The translations under genes were made by a program, and so were the position numbers. 44,491 nt of DNA from Terriglobales bacterium. Lineage in GTDB: Bacteria; Acidobacteriota; Terriglobia; Terriglobales; Acidobacteriaceae. Below the pieces are notes generated by a model. It was not told where the DNA came from, did not search any database, and worked only from the letters and a program-made list of their open reading frames with translations. Shown piece after piece: positions 37,895-44,491 of the stretch (position 1 is its first letter; every line of letters starts with the position of its first letter). Location: NCBI GenBank assembly GCA_016201265.1, contig JACQDD010000154.1, forward strand, positions 1 to 44,491, in the 5' to 3' direction.

Positions 37895-38611
37895 ATGAGT
37901 TCGCCCTATGGATTACAAATTACGGAAAGCTGTGTTCTTTGTAAGCTGCGTCATTCCGGCTTTTTTTGTGATCTTCCCAAGCAGTCGGTAGAACAGCTCG
38001 ACAAGATCAAGTACGCCAGCGCCTTCCCGCAGGGAGCAGTCTTGTTCGTGGAGGGCCAGGCGCCCCGTGGTATTTACATGATCTGCGCCGGCCGGGTAAA
38101 ACTGACCACCACCTCACGCGATGGCAAGACGCTGATCCTGCGCATCGCCCAGGCCGGCGAAGTGCTGGGCCTTCACGGCACGGTATCGGGCAAACCCTAC
38201 GAGTTGACGGCTGAGACGCTGCAGCCCTGCCAGTTGGATTTCATCAAACGCGATGATTTTCTGAAGTTTCTCCAGACCCACGCCGATGCCTGTCTGCACG
38301 CCGCGCAGCACCTGAGCCAGAACTGCCAGAGCGCTTATGAAATGATCCGTTCGCTGGGCCTGTCGCATTCCGTATCCGAAAAACTGGCCCGGCTGCTCCT
38401 GGAATGGGCCAGCGATGGCGAAGAGACCAAGGAAGGCATTCGCATCAAGATCGCGCTCACCCACGAGGAGATCGCGCAGCTCATCGGCACCTCGCGCGAA
38501 ACCGTGACCCGCGTGCTGGGCGAATTCCGCGACAAACAGTTCGCGCAGCTGCGGGGTTCGACCCTGTTGATTCGCAACAGGGCGGCCCTGGAGAAACTGA
38601 TCGGGGCGTAG
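37895..38611 (+). CDS. Crp/Fnr-family regulator with N-terminal cysteine cluster
   Basis: 238 residues. The N-terminus ESCVLCKLRHSGFFC places Cys at 13, 16 and 25 (CxxC plus a third eight residues on), in the region where FNR holds its oxygen-sensitive Fe-S cluster; further Cys occur in MICAGRVK and LQPCQLD. A cNMP-type beta-roll (about 35-140) and HTH (THEEIAQLIGTSRETVTRVL) follow. The recognition helix RETVTR resembles CRP more than FNR. A role in oxygen or redox response is plausible. GGGGGTAAG precedes the ATG. Confidence 0.88.
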   Translation: MSSPYGLQITESCVLCKLRHSGFFCDLPKQSVEQLDKIKYASAFPQGAVLFVEGQAPRGIYMICAGRVKLTTTSRDGKTLILRIAQAGEVLGLHGTVSGKPYELTAETLQPCQLDFIKRDDFLKFLQTHADACLHAAQHLSQNCQSAYEMIRSLGLSHSVSEKLARLLLEWASDGEETKEGIRIKIALTHEEIAQLIGTSRETVTRVLGEFRDKQFAQLRGSTLLIRNRAALEKLIGA

Positions 38612-38656
38612 CCGCCTAGGTTCACGATCATTACCCTTCCAAGTTTGGCCGGGGCC

Positions 38657-38690
38657 TTCTCTGTGCTCCTCTGTGTCCTCATGTGGTTAT
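38657..38690 (+). repeat. Degenerate copy of the CTCTGTG repeat
   Basis: TTCTCTGTGCTCCTCTGTG followed by TCCTCATGTGGTTATG; resembles the right arm of the hairpin at 43320-43387. It lies between the Crp/Fnr and amidase genes. Confidence 0.5.
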
Positions 38691-38750
38691 GAAAGCTCTC
38701 TCTTTGCCTGTGTGGCTGCGTGATAGACTGCGTTTTCTTCTACGAAAGTC

Positions 38751-40166
38751 ATGTCGCAACAAACCTTGCCCTCTGCCAGCCGCATTGCTTCCGAAATCCG
38801 CTCGAAGTCCATTTCTCCGGTGGAAGTTGCCCGCGTTCACCTCGAACGCATCGAGCGGCTCAATCCCAAACTGAATGCCTTCGTAGACTGGCAGCCCGAG
38901 CGCGTGTTACAGCAGGCCGGAAATGCGGAAAAGGCGGTAATGCGCGGTGGTGCGCTCGGCCCGCTGCACGGCGTTCCGGTTTCCATCAAAGCCGCGATCG
39001 ACGTGGCCGGACATCGCTGCGAGGCGGGCACGAGGCTCCGTGCCGGATACGTGGCGCCGCAGGATGCACCTCTCGTCGCGCGCCTGCGGGCTGCGGGCGC
39101 GGTGATTCTGGGCGTAACCAACACTCCCGAAATGCTCATGGCGTGGGAGACCGACAATCTGCTCTACGGCCGCACCAACAATCCCTGGGACCTGACCCGA
39201 ACGGCCGGCGGATCGAGCGGCGGAGAAGCAGCAGCTATCGCGGCCGGACTCTCCGCCGGCGGAGTGGGCAGCGATGGCGGCGGTTCGATTCGTGAGCCAG
39301 CGCACTTCACCGGCATCTGCGGACTCAAGCCCACGCCTGGACGTATTCCGTCGACCGGGCACTTCCCAAAATCCGGTGGTCCCTTCGCGCTGCTCGGAGT
39401 GGTCGGCCCGATGGCGCGCACGGTTGAGGACATTCGAATTCTCTTCGAAGCAATGGCTGGCGCCGATGACGGCGATCCTTGTTCTGCGCCCGTGCCAGTG
39501 CGCGAGATTCGTGAAATAGAACTCTCGACCATCGGCATCGGCTTCTTCGAGGACGATGGCCGAACTCCGGTCACTGCAGAAACCAGGTCGGCGGTGACCC
39601 GCGCGGCGAGCGCTTTGTCGCAGCTCGGAATGCGAGTCGAACGATTCCGTCCTGAAGGTCTCGAAGAATCTCGCCAGCTATGGTGGAAGTTTTTCGGCAT
39701 CGCCGGAGGCATGATCCTCGGCCCCATGCTACGCGGCCACGAGACAGAACTGAGCCCCATCCTGCGCGAATTTTCTTCATGGACGGCTGCCGAACCTCCG
39801 CACACCGGCGACTCGCTGCTCGCGACCTGGCTCGGACGCGATGACGTCCGGGAGAGAATTCTGCTGCAAATGCGGAAATATCCCGTGTTGCTTTGCCCTA
39901 CTGCGGCGGTTCCGGCCTTCCGTCACGGCGAGCGCGAGTGGCGGGTGGAGGGAAAGACGGTGAAGTATCTCGATGCCTGGAGCTACTGCGAGTGGTTCAA
40001 CCTGTTGGGTTTTCCCGCTGCCGTGGTTCCGATGGGACGTTCCGTCGAGGGCCTGCCGATCGGCGTGCAGATTATCGGACGCCCGTGGGAGGAAGAACTG
40101 GTGCTCGCGGTTGCAGCGCAACTGGAATCAGCGCGCGGCCCCTGGCAGTCGCCTCCGACGTCCTAG
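38751..40166 (+). CDS. Amidase-signature family hydrolase
   Basis: 471 residues. The Ser-cisSer-Lys triad is readable: Lys80 (GVPVSIKAA), Ser155 in [12 protein letters not shown] and nucleophile Ser179 in [12 protein letters not shown]. It hydrolyses a C-N amide bond; the family ranges from GatA-like transamidases to fatty and aryl amide hydrolases, and no GatB or GatC gene is near, so a stand-alone amidase is more likely. Pathway unknown. Confidence 0.88.
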   Translation: MSQQTLPSASRIASEIRSKSISPVEVARVHLERIERLNPKLNAFVDWQPERVLQQAGNAEKAVMRGGALGPLHGVPVSIKAAIDVAGHRCEAGTRLRAGYVAPQDAPLVARLRAAGAVILGVTNTPEMLMAWETDNLLYGRTNNPWDLTRTAGGSSGGEAAAIAAGLSAGGVGSDGGGSIREPAHFTGICGLKPTPGRIPSTGHFPKSGGPFALLGVVGPMARTVEDIRILFEAMAGADDGDPCSAPVPVREIREIELSTIGIGFFEDDGRTPVTAETRSAVTRAASALSQLGMRVERFRPEGLEESRQLWWKFFGIAGGMILGPMLRGHETELSPILREFSSWTAAEPPHTGDSLLATWLGRDDVRERILLQMRKYPVLLCPTAAVPAFRHGEREWRVEGKTVKYLDAWSYCEWFNLLGFPAAVVPMGRSVEGLPIGVQIIGRPWEEELVLAVAAQLESARGPWQSPPTS

Positions 40167-40180
40167 TAGCGCCGCCATCC

Positions 40181-40227
40181 CGTAGCGCCGGCGCCCCGCC
40201 GGCTGTCGCGAGGGCAACTCGCCCTCG
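40181..40227 (+). repeat. Double-hairpin GC-rich intergenic element
   Basis: CGTAG followed by hairpin GCCGGC-GCCCC-GCCGGC (40187-40203) and hairpin CGAGGGC-AACTC-GCCCTCG (40209-40227). The same architecture, with different stems, is found at 43211-43255. The stretch 40167-40364 otherwise holds no gene. Confidence 0.6.
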
Positions 40228-40364
40228 GCGCGAGGGGAAATTGGGGGCCTAGTATTTTTGTACTATTATCCTGTCGAGCACCGATGGATTAGGCTGTTTA
40301 CCCTGCGAGCCAGCGCGCCGTCTTGCGTGGGGCAAGTGGCGTTTCTCTGAGGCAATGCAAAATC

Positions 40365-43295
40365 ATGTTTGGTTCTAACCTCTCGACCACTCAGAAGCTC
40401 CTGCGCGCCCTGATACTCGTTTTGCTCCTCACCGCGCTATATTTGTATCCCTTTCCGCAAGCGAACATTCTCTATCCGGCAGTTGTGCTGGTTCACGCGT
40501 TTGGTGGCATCGTGGCCACCGTTCTGATGGCCGTGCTGCTCTGGCGTCTCCTGCGCGAGGGCAACTTCATTTGGAAAACAGGATGGATTCTGCTCGCGGC
40601 TGGTGCCGTTCTCGGTCTGGTGCTCATCCGCACCGGCACACCGCACAGCGAGTTTACCTTGCTATACGCGCACATCGTTGTCAGCATGGCAGGCATCGGG
40701 TGCCTGCTGGCCGAGTTGATCGGGCGTCGGGGCTGGTTGAGTTCCAGCGCCGCCATCCGGGTAGTCGTCTGTCTTGCTGTGCTCGCGAGACTCGGCTGGG
40801 CTGCACGCTACCAGCGCGAAACTCGCTGGCTGAGCTACTACCTCATCAAGAACCCGCCGCTGCCTCCAGCGAGCATGGACGCTGAAGGCGATGGCCCGAA
40901 AGGCCCGTTCTTCCCCAGTTCGGCGCAGGTCTATGGCGGCCAGAAGATTCCCAGCAAGTTCTTCATGGAGTCGGAGTCCTGCAAGCGCTGCCACGAAGAC
41001 GTCTACAAGCAGTGGTACAGCTCGGCGCACCACTTTTCATCTTTCAACAATCAGTGGTATCGCAAGTCCGTCGAGTACATGCAGGACGTGGTCGGCACCC
41101 GGCCTTCAAAGTGGTGCGGCGGATGCCACGACCCGGCGGTGCTCTACGCCGGGAAAATGGACACGCCGATCAAGCAGATCGTGCACACCCCGGAAGCGCA
41201 GGCCGGACTCGGCTGCATGATGTGCCACGCCATCGCCGACGTGAAAAGCACCATGGGCCAGGGCGATTTCTACCTGGAGTACCCCAAACTGCATGAACTC
41301 GCGGCTAGCAAGAACCCGGTGATTCGCTACCTGCACGACACCATAACGAAGCTGAATCCCGAGCCCCACCGCCGCGTGTTTCTCAAGCCCTTCATGCGCG
41401 ACCAGACAGCCGAGTTCTGTTCTTCCTGTCACAAAGTGCACCTGGATGTGCCCGTTAACCACTATCGCTGGATTCGCGGCTTCAACGAGTACGACAACTG
41501 GCAGGCCAGCGCAGTCTCCGGACAAGGTGCGCGTTCGTTCTACTACCCGCCCAAGCCGCAGCAGTGCGCCGACTGCCACATGCCGCTGGAGCCCTCGAAT
41601 GACATGGGCAATGTCGCCGGCAAGGTGCACTCGCATCGTTTCCCGGCTGCCAACACTGCTCTCCCGACGGCGAATGAAGACGCCGAGCAATTGAAAGCGA
41701 CCGTAGATTTCCTGACCAGCGGCGCTCTCACGGTTGACATCTTTGCTCTTTCTCCGGCGCGCGCCGAGGTGAAGGCCGGAGCGATGGCCCAACATGAAGT
41801 CTCCACCACCTTCGCCGTGGGAGAAGAAGCCGAAGCCAAAGTTACGCCCGGGGCCGGAGGCGAGGCGCTGCCTGTCACTGCGCCCCTCGACCGCGTGCAA
41901 GCAGCCGTCCGCCGCGGCGACACCGTGCGCGTGGATGTCGTGGTGCGCACCAAGCGCGTCGGCCATTTTTTCCCCGGCGGCACGGTCGATGCCTACGATA
42001 CCTGGCTCGAATTGAAGGGAGTGGACGAGCACGGCCAGATCGTTTTCTGGAGCGGCATGGCGGAAGACAACGGCAAAGGCCCGGTGGAGAAAGGCGCGCA
42101 CTTCTACCGCTCGCTCCAGGTGGACGGGCACGGCAACCCCATCAACAAGCGCAATGCCTGGGCGACGCGCGCTGTGGTGTACGTTCGGCTCATTCCGCCC
42201 GGAGCCGCCGACACCGTGCATTTCCGCATGAAAATCCCGGCTGCGTCGGGCGCCGTGGGCAACAAGATCACTTTGACTGCCCGCGTCTGCTATCGCAAGT
42301 TTTCCTGGTGGGGAACGCAATTCTCGTTTACTGGAGTTCCCGATCCGAGCCAGCCAAATGCCGGAGTCACACCCGACTACGATGATCGGAAGTTCGTTCT
42401 AACCGGCTCGCTCCAGGGAGTCTCCGCAAAAACCGAAAAAACTCCCGACCTGCCAATTGTTACCGTCGCTCAGAGCGAAGTCAGTTTGGACGTTCTGCCC
42501 GCCGGCGCATCCGCCCCTCAACCCAGGACAGAGATCAAGAAAGAAGACTGGCAGCGCTGGAACGACTACGGCATCGGCCTGCTGATGCAAGGCGATCTGA
42601 AGGCTGCGCAAGCGGCGTTCGAGAAAGTCGCCGAGGCCGATCCTCAGAATCCTGACGGCTGGGTGAACATCGGCCGCGCCGCATTGCAGGAAGGCGACGT
42701 GGCTCGCGCCCGCACGGTCCTCGAAAAGGCGCTTGCCCTCAGCCCCGATCTCGCCCGGGCGCACTTTTTCTACGCCGGCGTCTTGCGCCAGGAAGGAAAC
42801 TACGACGGCGCTGCGCAACACTTGGCGACAGTCCTCGCCCAGTATCCCCGCGACCGCGTGGCGCTCAACAACCTGGGACGCGTACTCTTCTTGGAGCGCC
42901 GGTATTCTGACGCCGTAAAAACTCTGCAGCAGGTGCTGGTCATTGATCCCGAAGATCTCCAGGCCCATTACAACCTGATGCTCTGCTACAACGGGTTGGG
43001 TGACGAGAAGATGGCCAAAGAACATCAGGCGCGCTACCTGCGCTTCAAGGCCGATGAAGCTTCCCAGGCCATCACCGGCCCGTATCGCCAGCTCAATCCC
43101 GAAGACAACAACGAGCGGCAAGGCATCCACGAGCACGTGTCCGTGCCGCTGTTGCGGCCGATACCGCGTTCGAAGCCGCAGATGCAGGTCGCCGTCCCCG
43201 AAAAGAAGCACGTAGGGACGGCCGCCCCCGGCCGTCCAGCCGGGCAAAGCCCGGCAGCTGTCAGCCACGCCAAGTCGTCGGGGGAAGACCGCTGA
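40365..43295 (+). CDS. Membrane-anchored five-heme cytochrome c with TPR domain
   Basis: 976 residues from ATG 40365 (the frame opens at a TTG at 40323). It begins with about five hydrophobic segments (to residue about 145), followed by a periplasmic multiheme region with five CxxCH motifs: CKRCH (206), CGGCH (251), CMMCH (284), CSSCH (352) and CADCH (401). A beta-rich domain (about 460-680) and a run of about four TPRs (about 740-920: LLMQGDLKAAQAAFEKVAEA) follow. It resembles c554/NrfA-like electron-transfer proteins; partner and substrate are unknown. The last 30 residues lie in a GC-rich repeat. The next gene starts by one-base overlap. Confidence 0.85.
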   Translation: MFGSNLSTTQKLLRALILVLLLTALYLYPFPQANILYPAVVLVHAFGGIVATVLMAVLLWRLLREGNFIWKTGWILLAAGAVLGLVLIRTGTPHSEFTLLYAHIVVSMAGIGCLLAELIGRRGWLSSSAAIRVVVCLAVLARLGWAARYQRETRWLSYYLIKNPPLPPASMDAEGDGPKGPFFPSSAQVYGGQKIPSKFFMESESCKRCHEDVYKQWYSSAHHFSSFNNQWYRKSVEYMQDVVGTRPSKWCGGCHDPAVLYAGKMDTPIKQIVHTPEAQAGLGCMMCHAIADVKSTMGQGDFYLEYPKLHELAASKNPVIRYLHDTITKLNPEPHRRVFLKPFMRDQTAEFCSSCHKVHLDVPVNHYRWIRGFNEYDNWQASAVSGQGARSFYYPPKPQQCADCHMPLEPSNDMGNVAGKVHSHRFPAANTALPTANEDAEQLKATVDFLTSGALTVDIFALSPARAEVKAGAMAQHEVSTTFAVGEEAEAKVTPGAGGEALPVTAPLDRVQAAVRRGDTVRVDVVVRTKRVGHFFPGGTVDAYDTWLELKGVDEHGQIVFWSGMAEDNGKGPVEKGAHFYRSLQVDGHGNPINKRNAWATRAVVYVRLIPPGAADTVHFRMKIPAASGAVGNKITLTARVCYRKFSWWGTQFSFTGVPDPSQPNAGVTPDYDDRKFVLTGSLQGVSAKTEKTPDLPIVTVAQSEVSLDVLPAGASAPQPRTEIKKEDWQRWNDYGIGLLMQGDLKAAQAAFEKVAEADPQNPDGWVNIGRAALQEGDVARARTVLEKALALSPDLARAHFFYAGVLRQEGNYDGAAQHLATVLAQYPRDRVALNNLGRVLFLERRYSDAVKTLQQVLVIDPEDLQAHYNLMLCYNGLGDEKMAKEHQARYLRFKADEASQAITGPYRQLNPEDNNERQGIHEHVSVPLLRPIPRSKPQMQVAVPEKKHVGTAAPGRPAGQSPAAVSHAKSSGEDR
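43211..43255 (+). repeat. Double-hairpin element inside the cytochrome reading frame
   Basis: CGTAG followed by hairpin GGACGGCCG-CCCC-CGGCCGTCC (43216-43237) and hairpin GCCGGGC-AAA-GCCCGGC (43239-43255). Same layout as 40181-40227. It encodes part of the protein's Ala/Gly/Pro-rich tail. Confidence 0.6.
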
Positions 43296-44491
43296 TGGGC
43301 TCCTCGGATAGAAGATCCACCACAGAGCCACAGAGTCACAGAGAAAAATCCGGCCATGCTTTTCTCTGTGTCTCTGTGTCTCTGTGGTTAATGGTTTTGT
43401 TGTCGTTGGCAGAATGCCGCGCGCAGACCATCACCTTCCGCGACGTCACCGCCCAGGCCGGAATCCGCTTCACCCACAACAACGGCGCCTTCGGAAAGAA
43501 ATGGCTTCCCGAAACCATGGGCCCCGGCTGCGCCTTCATTGACTACGACAACGACGGCTATCCCGACATCCTGCTCCTCAACGGCCAGGACTGGCCCGGC
43601 CATGCAAAGAACGGCCCGACCACGCCGAAGCTCTACCACAACAACCACGACGGTACTTTCACCGACGTGACCCGCAAATCCGGCCTGGGGATTTCGCTTT
43701 TCGGGCTGGGCGCGGCCGTCGGCGACTACGACAATGACGGCTTCGACGACCTTTTCATCACTGTCGTTGGCCAGAGCCATCTGTTCCGCAACAACGGCAA
43801 CGGCACTTTCAAGGATGTCACACTGACGGCCGGCCTCTGGGGCCCCAACGAGTTCTCCACCAGCGCCGCCTGGGTGGACTACGACCGCGACGGCAAACTC
43901 GATCTCGTCATCTCGAACTATGTACAGTGGTCGGAGAAGGGCGATCTCTATTGCACGCTTGACGGCGCACGCAAGTCCTACTGCACGCCCGAGTCGTACA
44001 AGGGAACGTCGGCGCGCCTCTGGCACAACCTCGGCGGCAGCAAGTTCGAAGACGCCACGCAGAAAGCCGGGTTCTACGATCCAACCTCGAAGAGCCTGGG
44101 CGTCGCCATTCTCGACTACAACAACGACGGCTGGCCCGACATCCTGATCGCTAACGATACCCAGCCCAACAAGCTCTACCTCAACAAGAAGAACGGCACG
44201 TTCGAAGAGCGCGCCGTTTCCGCGGGCATAGCCTTTAGCGAAGACGGCATAGCCCGCGCCGGGATGGGCGTGGACGCCGCCGACTACGACCGCTCTGGAC
44301 ACGCCAGCCTGATCATCACCAACTTCTCGAACCAGATGCTTTCGCTCTACCACAACGAAGGCAACGGCCTGTTCGTGGACGAAGCGCCGCGCTCCGAAGT
44401 GGGCCGCGCAACTCTCGTGACGCTGGGCTTCGGCTGCTTTTTCTTCGATTACGACAACGACGGCTGGCCCGACATTCTGGTTGCCGACGGC
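43295..44491 (+). CDS. FG-GAP/VCBS repeat protein, partial (runs off the window)
   Basis: 399 codons to the window end, no stop. After a signal-like N-terminus come six calcium-loop repeats of the D-x-D-x-D-G-x-x-D type: FIDYDNDGYPDILLLNG, VGDYDNDGFDDLFITVVG, WVDYDRDGKLDLVISNY, ILDYNNDGWPDILIAND, a degenerate AADYDRSGHASL, and FFDYDNDGWPDILVADG. This is the CRTAC1/ASPIC-like beta-propeller type, secreted and probably calcium-bound. The ATG shares one base with the cytochrome stop (TGATG); ATG 43391 is a later alternative. With the first start, the signal's hydrophobic core (FLCVSVSLWLMVLLSLA) is partly encoded by a repeat. Confidence 0.85.
   Translation, partial: MGSSDRRSTTEPQSHREKSGHAFLCVSVSLWLMVLLSLAECRAQTITFRDVTAQAGIRFTHNNGAFGKKWLPETMGPGCAFIDYDNDGYPDILLLNGQDWPGHAKNGPTTPKLYHNNHDGTFTDVTRKSGLGISLFGLGAAVGDYDNDGFDDLFITVVGQSHLFRNNGNGTFKDVTLTAGLWGPNEFSTSAAWVDYDRDGKLDLVISNYVQWSEKGDLYCTLDGARKSYCTPESYKGTSARLWHNLGGSKFEDATQKAGFYDPTSKSLGVAILDYNNDGWPDILIANDTQPNKLYLNKKNGTFEERAVSAGIAFSEDGIARAGMGVDAADYDRSGHASLIITNFSNQMLSLYHNEGNGLFVDEAPRSEVGRATLVTLGFGCFFFDYDNDGWPDILVADG
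43320..43387 (+). repeat. Inverted repeat of CACAGAG units at the start of the FG-GAP gene
   Basis: Arms 43320-43347 and 43360-43387 (28 nt each) are inverted copies with 26 of 28 matches; each holds three CACAGAG units. The loop is 12 nt. A degenerate relative is at 38657-38690. Confidence 0.75.

Noticed and set aside
41106-42320. Long minus-strand frame of 404 codons antisense to the cytochrome gene
   Set aside because: Low-complexity His/Val/Arg-rich shadow of a well-supported gene with five heme motifs.
43388-44353. Minus-strand frame of 321 codons rich in Val/Glu/Gly
   Set aside because: It is the complement of the calcium-loop repeats (DYDNDG yields VVVVE-like runs), so an artefact of the FG-GAP gene.

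Overview
The window looks like chromosomal DNA of a soil-type bacterium, most likely an Acidobacteriota member. This is inferred from gene content (CBM9-like/DUF5916 barrel protein, membrane-anchored multiheme cytochrome with TPRs next to an FG-GAP repeat protein, 3HCDH-first fatty-oxidation fusion, many small toxin-antitoxin pairs) and from moderately high GC; no rRNA or other phylogenetic marker is present. All calls come from reading the sequence, not from a database search.

Left region (1-20,875), metal homeostasis. Eight minus-strand genes with short gaps or stop/start overlaps run from 9,136 down to 104: a lipoprotein, a double-DUF1259 (LppY/LpqO) protein, an Fbp-type ABC importer (binding protein, fused permease, ATPase), a ChrB C-terminal-like protein, an MFS transporter and a CBM9/DUF5916 outer-membrane protein. 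Upstream lies a two-component system (kinase and OmpR-type regulator), and divergent from it a heavy-metal efflux operon: a small His/Pro protein, then a CzcC-, CzcB- and CzcA-like tripartite pump. A nearly identical 27-28 bp direct-repeat motif lies in front of both the regulator gene and the eight-gene run, so one metal signal may govern import-side and efflux-side genes. A Zn-type CDF exporter, a membrane-anchored methyltransferase, a divergent TetR regulator and an unlisted 44-residue membrane peptide follow.

Boundary (20,876-20,925). The 3' part of a tRNA-Lys(CTT) gene, from anticodon arm to CCA, stands without its 5' half. This is the usual scar of integration into a tRNA gene and suggests that the metal region is an island whose other end and integrase lie outside the window.

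Middle region (20,926-33,900): an ABM-type gene broken by a one-base frameshift, an RsuA/RluB-type pseudouridine synthase, a Nudix hydrolase, a PLP amino-acid decarboxylase, a methyltransferase, a peroxiredoxin-like protein lacking the peroxidatic cysteine, an M28 (PSMA-like) peptidase, a toxin-antitoxin cluster (Phd/VapC, an orphan antitoxin, a RelE/ParE pair), thiC, a methyltransferase and a Wzx-like flippase.

Right region (33,900-44,491): a MazF module, a 3-hydroxyacyl-CoA dehydrogenase/enoyl-CoA hydratase fusion, a small exported protein, a Crp/Fnr regulator with an N-terminal cysteine cluster, an amidase, a five-heme cytochrome/TPR membrane protein and an FG-GAP protein that runs off the end. 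Several families of short inverted or tandem intergenic repeats occur on the right side; two of them appear to have been drawn into coding frames at the cytochrome/FG-GAP junction.
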